Positions 1 to 18,404 of a stretch of DNA of 64,000 bases are shown here, piece by piece; the first letter of the stretch is position 1, and each line of letters begins with the position of its first letter. The position numbers and the translations under genes were made by a program. The notes beneath the pieces were generated by a model that saw nothing but the letters and a program-made list of their open reading frames with translations, did not search any database and was not told the origin of the DNA. Source of the DNA: Urechis unicinctus (lineage: Eukaryota; Annelida; Polychaeta; Xenopneusta; Urechidae); contig CM067348.1 of assembly GCA_034190875.2 (NCBI GenBank), forward strand, positions 11,875,935 to 11,939,934. Direction: 5' to 3'.

Positions 1-59
1 TCACAGACTTAATAGCACGAAATCATTCCTGAGAATATATTTGTAAATTTATAGAATTC

Positions 60-169
60 TACGGTTGGGGTACAAGTCCGCAGCAATTGTTGCTAAGCAA
101 CGACGTTACATGTAAGCAACTGCAAAGGAAGACAAACTTATCATTCGCTTGTGAGGGCAAGATTTGACA
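60..169 (+). promoter_or_regulatory. Promoter region of ANKRD42 with an RFX X-box
   Basis: A perfect 13-bp palindrome GTTGCTAAGCAAC lies at 89-101, about 70 bp before the proposed ATG at 170. It matches the X-box bound by RFX transcription factors (two GTTGC/GCAAC half-sites). RFX X-boxes close to the start codon are a hallmark of ciliary and flagellar genes. That the site drives this gene is inferred from position only; no TATA box was seen. The window starts 60 bp upstream, so the rest of the promoter is missing. Confidence 0.6.
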
Positions 170-8072
<7,903 letters not shown>

Positions 8073-8273
8073 TCTGGAAACCATATTGGCTTTGTGGGCC
8101 ATTCTGACAAATATAAATTTGATGACTGAGCAAAAAGTTGGTGTGATAATATTGCTCATGTGCTTAATTCACTTCTACTTAGATGAAGGGCGTATCTTGG
8201 TGACCCTGAATAACTGATGTCAATGACCTCATTATCACATAACATCAAATGGTTGTACACTATTGCAATCAAA

Positions 8274-8297
8274 TTTATTACTGGAGATGTGAATAAA
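8274..8297. terminator. Two opposed poly(A) signals of the convergent genes
   Basis: AATAAA at 8292-8297 on the plus strand follows the ANKRD42 stop codon (8070-8072) by 220 nt. TTTATT at 8274-8279 is AATAAA on the minus strand, about 30 nt after the stop codon of the minus-strand gene (8308-8310). The two signals face each other only 12 bp apart, so the 3' untranslated regions must overlap. Confidence 0.6.
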
Positions 8298-8307
8298 TGA
8301 AATTTGA

Positions 8308-9238
8308 TCAATATTTGAAAGAGAAGACGTCGTTTCCTCTGTCCATGTGTTCATCGTTTCTCTGCTTTGAATATATTTCCTGTTCCAGTTCTTGCATGAA
8401 TTGTTCAGCATGTAGGGCAGCCTTCATGTGAGAGAGATCCTCAATCTGAGAGTCGGTGATGGAAGAGACGCAGCGATGAGGGTCGATCTTTGGTGTCAGA
8501 TTGGATGAGATCAGCTGTAAGGGTAGGCGCTCAGACAATGAGGGTCTCTTGGCAATAAAATTAGGGCTGGAGGGTGTCCCAGTGACATAGTTAGGGCTGG
8601 AGGGTCTCTTTGCAACATATTTAGGGCTTGAGGGTCTCTTGTTAGCTTCAGGGCTGACAAGTCTTTGGTCCGGTGTTGTTTTAACTTGAGATTTCACAGT
8701 AACTGATGTGTTTGAGGTCATAGGAACTGATGAACAAGAGTTCACAGTGACTGATGTACTTGAAGTAACAGGGACTGTTGTGTTGTGGAGCTGTGTGATT
8801 GGCCTGGACGTCTCTGTGCTGTGGTAGGATGGTTGGACTGCAGCTTGGCATAATACTTTGCTATTGCCACCATTATCCACAATTCTGCCAACACGGTCAC
8901 GCTTGGCGGCTTAAAACAAATATTATCGCAGTTACAGTCCTGTTCAGAAATTAACATAGATAGAGGAAAGTGATGTTACTTTTGAAATAAATATTGTAGA
9001 TGTCAACAGATGACAGGAGGAGAATGCTGTGAGGGAAGGCCTTCTGACGGCTCCCTATCTATCATGAAATGGTACGGCAGACCACCGTCATCTCACTACT
9101 AGAGTCTTACTCACATTTAGTGTTGAAGAATGACTTGATGAGTGTCTGTCTGGACGTTGTGAAGTCACCAGATTCCATCAGCACCCCAGAAGCTGAAGCC
9201 TTCATCTCTCTCACATTGACTGCTGCCGATCTAGACGC
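8308..9238 (-). CDS. Unrecognised protein with SSP-Y/F repeats, two 3' exons
   Basis: Two exons are visible: 9115-9238 (acceptor TTTCCAG, donor GTGAGT at 9114-9109) and 8308-8909 (acceptor TTTTAAG). They join in phase and give 241 residues plus a TAA stop, so the reading frame is well supported. The open frame at the 5' side begins at an acceptor, so at least one upstream exon with the start codon is missing or unrecognised. The protein is rich in Ser, Thr and Pro. Around its middle are four imperfect 10-11-residue repeats of the form RPSSPxY/F-V/I, possible proline-directed phosphorylation sites. The C-terminus (SHMKAALHAEQFMQELEQEI) is predicted helical. No enzyme domain, signal peptide or membrane segment was recognised. 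It lies tail to tail with ANKRD42. Confidence 0.6.
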
Positions 9239-9239
9239 C

Positions 9240-9640
9240 TGGAAACGATAATCTTCTCACTCATTCAAGGAAATAAACAGGAGAAACTATATTTCATGTC
9301 TGAGGCTGATTCTAGTGTGTATATATATATATAAGTGTGGGTGTAGGGGGGAAGGGGTGTACGAGAAGGAGGGGAGGCAAGTATGAGGAGGACCACTATG
9401 TATATGCATAAATATATAGCCGTCCAGCGCTCGTAAGCCTGATAATGGGAGCCAATAGCCCTTGACTTGAGCCCACCACCCTTCAACAACTGATTCCTAT
9501 CCGTCTTTAAAAGGATAGTGATGTTCCCAGCCTCGGCATTGGGGCGAATTTGCTGGTACAAAGTACCAGGCAGAAAGTAGTCTAGCACAACTGCCTCTAC
9601 TGCCACTACCTCTGTACCTAACCATCATCGACTCCCAGAT
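9240..9640. other. Non-coding stretch upstream of the minus-strand gene
   Basis: A short TA microsatellite (about 9318-9332) and G-rich sequence, then unique sequence. Minus-strand open frames of 69-113 codons here lack splice context and recognisable domains. An upstream exon of the 8308-9238 gene may lie here but could not be defined. Confidence 0.3.
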
Positions 9641-9777
9641 TGTAGGTCTAGGCCTACTACTAGCCGTGCACGACGGTAATATAAAGGTCAATAAGACGTT
9701 GTGCACGGCTAGTCTAGCCCTACCATAGCCCTACAAGACGTCTGAGTAGACTACCGTTCACCGGAGCTAGACCTACA
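9641..9777. repeat. Nested inverted repeat (MITE-like hairpin)
   Basis: Outer arms TGTAGGTCTAG (9641-9651) and CTAGACCTACA (9767-9777) are exact inverse complements. Inner 17-bp arms at 9659-9675 and 9697-9713 (core ACTAGCCGTGCAC) differ at one position. The concentric arrangement over 137 bp is that of a small foldback element or MITE. No target-site duplication could be confirmed. Confidence 0.5.
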
Positions 9778-9949
9778 GTCGGCCTCTATGTCAGTGTACT
9801 AACAGAAAGTGAATGATACTTGAAAGTTGGGACTTGGGAAGTTTGGGTCTGGTTACCGGGCTAGGTGTTACTGACACTATTAGCAGGTTAGGCCACTTAG
9901 GAAGTAAGGGCGAGGTCAAAGTGCTACACAGCCACGCCCACGCCACCAC

Positions 9950-10870
9950 GGCCGGGGGGGGGGTTTCTCTCCTTGAAAAGGGGTAGGGGTGTGCCGCCAT
10001 GGCAGACAAAAACCGGACCATATCTATACCAAGCCAAAGTGAGAAAAGGGAACCATTTACATACCATACCTCAGAAAAAAGATCCATTCATATACAATTT
10101 TTTTAAAAGGGTCACCAATACATATACCAAAATTTAATGATCCCAAATCACATCTAGACTACCTCGAGGAGCTACAAGGGACCCATCCATATACCGAACG
10201 ATTCAGAATGAAAAAAGTACGTTTATTAAGGCTGCTAATTGTGCATACACGATCGCACTGGGATTCTCACACCGTTCCCACGCTTGACGACGTTATCAAC
10301 TGGGCAAATTTGATTATGTCAAGGTGCTGACAGCATTTAGGCAATTCTCTTGGGGATGGATGGTTACCGGCTTGGGCTAGAGGGGTAGGCAAACTGAAAT
10401 CCCTCCTTGTTGCATCTGGGGGGAATCACTGGCCCCGGAAAGGGAAGGAGAATGTACGGACCTGACCTTTCTTTTTGGCTTATCATGCAATAAAACTTGT
10501 CTCTGAAAAAACACAACCCCAATGGCAGCTGGGGTTGGCCACCATTGACCCAGGGGACCCGAGCAAACACGCAATATTGAGGCTCATACGTTAATTAAAG
10601 ACATCTTGCTATTCCTGTCTGTCATAATACTGATCCATTTGTATACCCATTGGCATTGCAAAACAATGACCCATTGCTATACCTCGCTGTCAAAATTACG
10701 GACCCATTGTTATACAAGGTCATTGCAAAAAACCGACCCATTGCTAGCCCTGGCTTTAAGAAATAACGACCCATTTGTGAGACCCCCCACCCCCCCCCCC
10801 CCCCCCCCCCCCCGGGCGCCACGGTCGGGGTATAGACGTCGCGCACTGCAAAGCGCTACACCCACAAGTA
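9950..10870. repeat. Degenerate element with recurring GACCCATT-TATACC motif and poly-G/poly-C borders
   Basis: From about 10012 to 10780 a motif close to GACCCATTnnTATACC recurs at least eight times at irregular spacing (for example near 10076, 10188, 10629, 10668 and 10709). The tract is bordered on the left by a poly-G run (9953-9963, next to CCACCACGGCC) and on the right by a poly-C run (10786-10813, next to CGCCACGGTCGGG), giving weak inverted symmetry. It reads as an old non-autonomous element. No coding region was found; minus-strand frames at 10364-10574 are not convincing. Confidence 0.35.
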
Positions 10871-11376
10871 CCACGATATGATTCATATATATATATATAA
10901 ATATTCAAACTAACGCGTTTAGATTTCCTTGATACTCTAAGCCACGTATCACATCCACTTTGGATGTCACAGGTCGGATGCTTTATTGATGACATTTTAT
11001 AGATTGGTGATAGTGGACAACTCAAAATACCCGCTTCTCAAAGTCACGTGATTTTAATGACAACACTATCAAATGGTACATCGTCAATTGGCCCATAGAC
11101 GTCCTGTAGGACTAAGACACATTCGCCCTGGTGTTTTGATGATCTGATGCCACCTACAGCGCGGATATGAGATAGAAAGTAGTAAACAGCGCGGAAGCTG
11201 TCAGAGTATCCCAACAGACCAACAGTAGGATCGAATACCTTTCAAGAGGGAGCACAAGCGCCTAAGTTGGTTCAAAATATCTAGTTTCAAGTCTTATAAG
11301 TTATCATAACCGAATATGAGGCCACTGATAGATCATAATAGATAGATCCCTACACCATAAAAACCAGTGAAACAAC

Positions 11377-13109
11377 ATGAATACTAAGGGCCAAGAAGAG
11401 GACAAAACTATGGCGCCTGAAGATCACTCGAAAGTATCAAACTGCTCTGCTTGTGACCTACCAGATTATCCCCACATGCTAGCATGTGCAAACTGTGGTA
11501 AATGGTTACATCTTGTTTGCACGGACCATCCGCTTTACCAATACTATGTTCTAGCAAACACAAAAAGGATTTATACATGCATGAACTGTGTCTCAATCCC
11601 AGCAAAAGAGAAATCCATGCTAGAAAACCACATATTAGAAATGAAAGGCCAAAAAAAGAGCAAGGAATTGCACTGTGAAAGAGAGAAGGCTGGCACTAAC
11701 ATGAAGACAAGTGAAAAAGACCAAGTGGTGAAGATAGATGAAACATGTGAGACTGATCTGGCCCCCATGGATACACACAACCAACCCAGGGAAATCAGCA
11801 TTGGGCAATCAAAAAAAGAAGCTGTAAATGAAAAATCACCAAATGACAAGGAGGATACAAAACAGCAAACCGCTGTCTCCTCTGGCTCCACCTGTCAAGC
11901 TGGCTACCAACAAGATAATGAGGGTAATCCTTTCTTTCCTGAATCAATACAATCACTAGAAAGGTGTATGGTTGACAGCTTCAGGAACAGTTCCTCTGAC
12001 CTGCAAAGTCTAAAGGCACTGATCTTAGAAAATAAGAAAGAAAGCCTGGAAATCAACAACACCAAGCACCAGCTACATGAATCTGAGACAAAATTGCAAA
12101 TCGCCTTGGAGAAACTGCAACGCTCTGAGAAAGAAAACATGAGGCTGACTAAGAAAATAGAGGAAAGTGAAAAATGCTGTGAAGCAGGTGAGATCAGAGA
12201 ACTGAAAAATAGACTACAACAACTTGATGCTGAACTGAAAGTAAACAGGGTTTGCAATGAAACTCTGGAAAAGGGTATCCAACACATGGAGAAGAGGGCA
12301 AGGAGCTGTGAGGCAGAGACCGCAGTAACTTTCTCTAGGCTAGAAAAAAAACTGGCCATCATAAAAGCCCTAGACAATCAGTGCACTGACCTAACATCGA
12401 AACTATTGGAACTCCGTTCAAGTGTAAGCAGCAATGATACTAGCTCCCACAGTCAGAACATGAAAACGGTAGCAAAAAAGCATTCACTCGTAGCAAGTGC
12501 AATACAAAATGAACCCACTGGAGAGGCGCCCAAAAATAGACAGTCAGAAACCGCTAAGAGTCAAGCAGGGTATGACATTACATCCCACAGTGGCCCAAAG
12601 AGCGAGAAACCTCAAAGCAAAATTTGCTTCATTGGCGACTCTATTGTGAAAGGTGTAGCCCCAGCTGGTCTGAGGGTCAATGGTCTATTTGTGGAAAAGC
12701 ACAATGCCTACACTACTGAGAGGCCAAATAAATTATTGACAAACAAGTCAATAGAGCTGAACATATGGTTGTTCACGTTGGTACAAATGATCTCAAAACT
12801 GAACAACATGCGGAGGAACTGGTAAAAAAAATGGACATGATGGTTTCATGTGCTAATCAGAAAACACAGGGCAAAGTTATCCTCTCTCTCCCCCTTCCAA
12901 GAAATGACATACAAGAGGTAAACTCCTGCATCAGGAGGTTTAATGCCATGATGAACCTCAAATATGTAGATGACCCCGAAGTCGTTGTCAGTGACAATAA
13001 AGACTTCATGTTCAGAGGTGTCGGCAACAAATTTCTGCTAAGTGAAGATGGTGTACATCTAAATCAAAATGGCAACAAACGTCTTGCAATGAATGAAAGA
13101 AATCCCTAG
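11377..13109 (+). pseudogene. LINE ORF1: PHD finger, coiled coil, SGNH esterase (one frameshift)
   Basis: Starts at ATG 11377. Residues about 22-72 form a C4HC3 PHD zinc finger (CSAC, CANC, HLVC, CMNC pairs), probably for nucleic-acid or chromatin binding. Residues about 210-350 are a long coiled coil for ORF1p multimerisation. The C-terminal part is an SGNH-hydrolase: the nucleophile block FIGDSIVKG (near 12630), the GTND block (near 12780) and the catalytic Asp-His block DGVHLNQNG (near 13050). The frame changes near 12750-12765, so the esterase is split between two frames; otherwise both halves are open. Esterase-bearing ORF1 proteins are known from CR1/L2-like LINEs; their role in transposition is unclear. 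Confidence 0.8.
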
Positions 13110-13149
13110 AAAAGAAACCGGGATTCAGAACAGACCACAGCAAGGTGCA

Positions 13150-16100
13150 ACTTAATGGGAAACTATCAGATACAAGCGCCAATGGCCATGGCAAGCAAGA
13201 AGATTCAATCACCAATAGCCAACTTTCGTGGAATGCTGAGCGTGGCATCGTGGAACATTCAAGTCTTAGGACTATGACACTCAAAATTAGAGGACAAGAC
13301 TTCAAGCAAACGGGTAAATGGCAAGGTATAATTGGCTTGAAAAGGACAGAGATATAGTTCAATCAGGTTACCAATAGCCAACAGGAAAAGTAAAAATTTC
13401 GTGGAATTGCTGTATTGATTAGGGCATCAAGGTGTGTGGAACTTTCTCTTCAAGCTAAAAAAAGAATTCTTCAAATAGATAAGATATATTTGTTGCTTTT
13501 GTATATGCTTGTCCCCAAAATTCCTCATATGCTAGTAAACTTGAGACTGATGTATTTAAAAAAATCCAAGATGATATTTGTAAACTTCCTGTTGAAAGCA
13601 GTGTCATGATAATGGGTGATCTGAATGGCAGAATAGCGAAAAAGCTAGATTTTATCTCAGATGATGATTGTGACTGGTTTGCACATGAATACAATAGTTT
13701 TATGAGACTTGATCATAATATGCTACGATGTTCAATGGACAATATCTTAAATGAGCAAGGGAAGAAAGTTGTTGATTTGTGTAGATCATGTGGTCTAAGG
13801 GTACTCAATGGAAGGAAACTTGGTGACAGCATGGGGGCATATACCTGCTATAAATACAATGGAAGTAGCCTGGTTGATTATGCATTAGTGGATAGAGACC
13901 TGTATGATAAAGTTATGTTTTTCAGAGTGCATGAGTTTATGGGGGATATGTCTGATCATTGCCTTATATCTTCAACTCTGAATATAAAGCAAGGTGACAA
14001 TCTTAACAGTGTTAAGAATGTTCAAGAACGCAGAATAACAAAGTATATATAGATAAACTCAGAGCAGTGTTTGAATCCTATGATGTGCTTAGTCAAACTG
14101 ATTCCCTGAGAGAGGACACAGACCTCTCTACTGTTTCTGGAATTAATGAGGCTGTACAAAACCTCAATGGTATAATTTGTCAGGCGGCTGAGAAGGTGTT
14201 GGTCAAAGTCCCGGTTAAAAAACAGTACAAAAAAGGTGGGAACAGGTGTATAAAAAAGAGATGGTTTAATCAGGAATGTCTGGCAATGAAACAAAATCTC
14301 CGTAGCATGGGCAAACAACTCAAAAGAGGGAATGTACAAGTGAGAAATAGATTCTTTGAGCTTAAAAAGAAATATAACAAACTGCTCAAATACAAGCAAA
14401 AAGCTTACAAACAAAAGCTTATGGACGAAATGAATACAGGCAGTGGAAAAAATCCACAGTTCTTCTGGCAAACTCTTAAAGAACTTAGAAATGAAAGCCA
14501 TGAGCGTACCAGCTATGATGCCTGTATCCATCCACAAGAGTGGAGAGATCACTTTATGAAATTAAATACACTTGAAAAAGGTAGCTGCTCTGAGGAAGCT
14601 AATGTAGAATTAGAGGAATTAGAGAAGACCTGTGTATTTAATGAAATGGATTTCAAAATCACAAAAACAGAAATTATCAGAGCAATTAGTAAGTTGAAGA
14701 ACAAGAAGGCCGTTTCTTTTGACAATATTTCAAATGAAATGCTGAAGGCTTGCACAGGAAGTATGATTGATGTTTTAGAATGGCTATTTAATGGTGTGTT
14801 TACAACAGGAATCTATCCGAATGCATGGTCTGAGGCTTATATTCAACCTATCCACAAAAAGGGAAGTACCCAACTCCCTGAAAACTATAGAGGTATAACA
14901 ATCAGTAGTTGTATGGGCAAGCTTATGAACCATATTCTGAACAACAGGCTAGAGGAATTTATGTTTGATGAAGGAATGTTACATGATTTTCAAAATGGTT
15001 TCAAAAAAGGGTATAGGACAAGTGACAACCTGTTTGTAATCCAAAGTCTATGTGCTAAATATGTGCAAAACTCAAACAGTAAGCTGTATGCATGTTTTGT
15101 TGACTTTCGAACTGCATATGATAGTGTATGGAGAAAGGGTATGTGGCTAAAATTGTTGGCCCCAAATTTTACAAAGTCTTGAAAAATATGTACACTAATT
15201 GTAAAACCTGTGTTCGAGTACAGAATCAGTATACAGACATGTTTGCTTCTGAGATTGGAGTTAAACAAGGAGATGTACTAAGTCCGTTACTTTTCGATTT
15301 CTATATTCATGATATTGTTAATGTTTTTGACATATTGTGTGTCCCACCCTCATTGGGGGGTGTAGATATCAATTGCTTGATGTATGCAGATGATCTGGTT
15401 CTGTTTTCTGAAACAAAACTTGGTCTCCAGAGAAGTATTGACAAGTTGTCTGATTATTGTAAACAGTGGCATCAGTGGCGTATGAATGTAAACCTTGAGA
15501 AGACAGCTGTTGTAATGTTAGATAAGAAGTCAAGCAAGTGTGAACACACGTGGAAATGGAATGAAAAGGACATTGAAGTCAGGGACTCATATATATACCT
15601 GGGTTTGAATGTTGCACAAAATGGTACATGGTTGGATGCTAGGGAAAAAATCAATACAAAGGCACAGAAAGCTGTGTTTAATATAATGAGAATGACCAAA
15701 GGTGGTGAATTACCTGTTAAGCTAGGGATGGAATTGCTCAATAAGCTTGTTAAACCCATTTTGATGTATGGGTGTGAAATATGGTGTCTGCCTAAAAACA
15801 GAAAGAGTCTGAAAATAAATCTGTTGAGGATATCTATTGTGATTCTAGTAGAACCCTGGTGAATTGACTTGTATTAAATATGCTAAAAGTATCCTTGGGG
15901 TCCACAGAAAGTCCTCGAATATTGCAATTAGAGGGGAGTTGGCTTTAACCCAAATGCTGAAATTTTGGCACAGGCTGATGAGGTTTGACCCTGACACACT
16001 CCTTGGTGCAGCAGTAGAAAGCCAAAAACAGCTGCTGGCCTCTGGCAAACATTGCTGGCTTACGGGTATTAGGTCAATACTAACCCAGTATGGGATGAGA

Positions 16101-16577
16101 AATTTTTTTGAGCAACCCCTCTTTTTTGACCCCCAGTATCTGAGAGAGAAGATGGAAAACAAATTTCAGGAATTCTGGCACAAAACTATGTGGGATGATG
16201 AAAGAAAGCAGGGTGGGAATAAGCTTCGTACATAAAGACAATTCAAGAAACACTTTGAGTTCGAGAACTACCTGGACAAAATTAGAGCACATAGATGTAA
16301 CCTAACCAAATTTAGAATTAGTTCACACAAACTTGACATTGAAACAGGTAGATACTACAAGCCTCCCATTCCTGTTGACCTAAGAGTATGTAAAGACTGT
16401 AATGTGTTAGAAGACGAATACCATATATTTGTATGTCCTAACCATTCCCTAGTAAGAGATAACTTGAAAGTTAGGGTTCAAAGTAGGGGAAATTTCATTG
16501 ATTTAATGTGTGAGTGTAACCAAAATATTGCTTTTTATGTTCACCAATGTCTAAATGACCACGATTGTCCACGATAG
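13150..16577 (+). pseudogene. LINE ORF2: AP-endonuclease and reverse transcriptase (several frameshifts)
   Basis: The endonuclease starts near 13240 (ASWNIQVL) and has MGDLNGR (13609) and the catalytic SDHCLIS block (near 13955). The reverse transcriptase follows: IQPIHKKGS and the fingers motif NYRGITIS (near 14885), CFVDFRTAYDSV (palm A, near 15095), GVKQGDVLSPLLF (near 15260) and the catalytic YADD at 15383-15394. A Cys-His cluster CKDCNVLEDEYHIFVCP (near 16400) closes the protein, which stops at TAG 16575-16577. Frames change near 14045, 15175 and 15860 and several times before 13606, so no full ORF2 can be made. The enzyme would nick target DNA and reverse-transcribe the element's RNA in place. 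Confidence 0.8.
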
Positions 16578-17128
16578 TTTGTTATTCCTTTCTTTATTCC
16601 TTTTCTTTTTGTAAATGTTTCTCTATACCTCATATGAAGTGTGTTAATGTAGATCTGCATGTAGTCATAATGATCAGGTACCCCGTTATGATGCATGTTT
16701 TTTTTTGTTTATGTTCGTGTGTTATAATGTTGTCCTTAGCCCCTAGAGGGCAGTTAGTGGCAATAAACTAAACTAAACTAAACTAACGTACTTCAAATAA
16801 AGCGCCAACATTTATTTTGAGGCTGGAATGATAAAATATTCATAACGTTAGTACCGTGTAGTCAATCCGATTGGAACTTTAACATCACTACATTAAGAAA
16901 AACACTGAGATTACTACAATCAACTCTTTTGTAAGGGCAACTTGGAGATCAAATTGAGCTCTATAGAACACTTTAACATGTGTAATGGCAGTCAATTGCT
17001 ATAATTAAGTTTACAACATTAAATCAAATACCCCCAACTTGAACTTGTATGGCATGAATTGTTTCGTCCAGTTTGATTTTGATGGAATGCTTGCACAAAT
17101 TAGTTCAGAATAAAGTCTTGATATTTGC

Positions 17129-17254
17129 TTAGAGTAACCGTTTGTCTTCGGGGTCTGCATTAATCTCGTATTTTCCTTCATTCTCCGCGTCTCTCACCTC
17201 CTCCTTGTCTGTCGATGTCCTGTCGACCATATCCATCAATGAAGGTGGTATTTC
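17129..17254 (-). CDS. Putative last exon of an unrecognised minus-strand gene
   Basis: A 126-nt minus-strand exon: acceptor ATCTAACAG then an open frame (EIPPSLMDMVDRTSTDKEE at its start) ending in a TAA stop at 17131-17129. The encoded 41 residues are acidic and lysine-rich, like many cytoplasmic tails. A candidate poly(A) signal (AATAAA on the minus strand, 16811-16816) lies about 310 nt downstream, just outside the LINE tail. The likely preceding exon is at 17974-18126. Start exon and protein family unknown. Confidence 0.4.
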   Translation of the reverse strand, partial: EIPPSLMDMVDRTSTDKEEVRDAENEGKYEINADPEDKRLL

Positions 17255-17973
17255 CTGTTAGATATGGTTGTTACTGATCTACAGTCCACTTGATTCTAAA
17301 TGAAATAAAGACAAGGAAAGCTTTAAAGCAGGGTTTAAAGACAAGGAAAGTTTTCAAGCAGGGTTTGGTTGAGCGATGGAACAATTAATCATATATATGT
17401 ACCGTGGAAAATTCCAAATTTAATATACATTGGAACAACCCCAATCACAAGTATATTCTGTGCTGTACTGGCATTTATCAACGTTCAGTGTAATTCTACA
17501 CAGTTTAAGGCGTTTGAATTCCGCGTTAAATGTGCTTTTCAAAGAAAATTCATAAAAAACTTTCTTGTGAAATAAACACGGGCTGATTTCCGATACTGAT
17601 GTAGTAAAATCGAGTCTTATCTGGAACTTGTTCTATTTCGTAGGTCCTTATTAAGTGCAGTTGCTTGATTTTGACGGGAGATAAACCCCGAAAACGGTGG
17701 AATTTCACATGATTTACAATGATTCACACTGAAGGCCACCCAAGACCTCATAGCAATGAGCGGCCTGGGCGAAAAGAACATTTGGCACATAACTAAAAAA
17801 CATTACTCCACTATTGACATAGTATAATGATCTATCACTTAGACCCTTTTTCTAAAATCAAGTCTGTAGTCTGATTAAATAAAATAAACGATAATATGGT
17901 GTCCCCAATATTACGAAAAGATTTTCTTTCAAGTTATTTCAGCAATTAGACAACAACAGACGCAAGATAAAAC

Positions 17974-18126
17974 CTGACATCGATAAAATGCATCTTGATG
18001 TCGCTTGCCAGGTGTTTGTTGGCCGGGTGCATGTACTTCGTCTGATTTGCTCTGACTTCAGATGAGACCAAGAAGTGCTGTTTGTTCCACGTATTGATAT
18101 TGTTCAGCAGTTCCAAATAGTAGTCA
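17974..18126 (-). CDS. Putative internal exon of the same unrecognised gene
   Basis: Minus-strand open frame after an acceptor CTGATACCAG, reading DYYLELLNNINTWNKQHFLV and continuing about 50 residues in a protein-like composition. The donor is either after GAT (GTCAGG, exon end 17979, in phase with the 17129-17254 exon) or after GTCAG (GTTTTA, end 17974). Function not recognised. Weak donors and the adjoining Gypsy remnant mean it could also be part of a decayed element. Confidence 0.35.
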
Positions 18127-18186
18127 CTGGTATCAGAATAATCCGAGTGGTAAATGCTGTGATGTCACATGATTTTGCTCTAGTTT

Positions 18187-18385
18187 ACATTGATGGCATT
18201 CGGCGTGCAGTTCTAGCTTTGCAAGCCATCTTTAGAACACCAAGTTCTCTTGCTGCATCCCACCCCAGTAACGGAACACCGTGCCCGCCAATCACAAGGA
18301 TGTCGGTCTGCGTGCACCAGTTTCCGGCTGTAGTTTTGGAGATAAATGTGCCAATAATCGGTAGCGACTCTGAAGATGCATTGTA
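18187..18385 (-). mobile_element. Gypsy/Ty3-type LTR-retrotransposon protease remnant
   Basis: The minus-strand translation LPIIGTFISKTT, followed by TDILVIGGHGVPLLGWDAAR and ELGVLKM, matches the C-terminal half of the retropepsin domain of Gypsy elements (the conserved flap-to-end block with LLG-x-DTA-x-x-LGVLK). The catalytic DTG/DSG half would lie upstream, where the 41-bp array begins, so the fragment is truncated. It ends in stops near 18190. Family assignment rests on motif recognition only. Confidence 0.5.
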
Positions 18386-18404
18386 ATATATGTTCCTGCC
18401 GGTT

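Larger units (their letters stand above)
11041..16787 (+). mobile_element. Non-LTR retrotransposon (LINE), CR1/L2-group, nearly full length, broken
   Basis: A LINE in plus orientation: a 5' untranslated part (from roughly 11041), ORF1 (11377-13109), ORF2 with endonuclease and reverse transcriptase (about 13150-16577), a short 3' UTR and a tail of CTAAA repeats (16763-16786). An ORF1 with PHD finger plus esterase, an AP-endonuclease and a C-terminal Cys-His cluster are typical of CR1/L2-type elements; the exact clade is uncertain. Multiple frameshifts in ORF2 make it non-autonomous. The 5' boundary and target-site duplication were not established. It ends just 3' of the putative poly(A) signal (TTTATT at 16811) of the minus-strand gene at 17.1 kb. 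Confidence 0.85.

Noticed and set aside
11904..12377. 157-codon minus-strand Ser/Phe-rich frame
   Set aside because: Antisense of the LINE ORF1 coiled coil.
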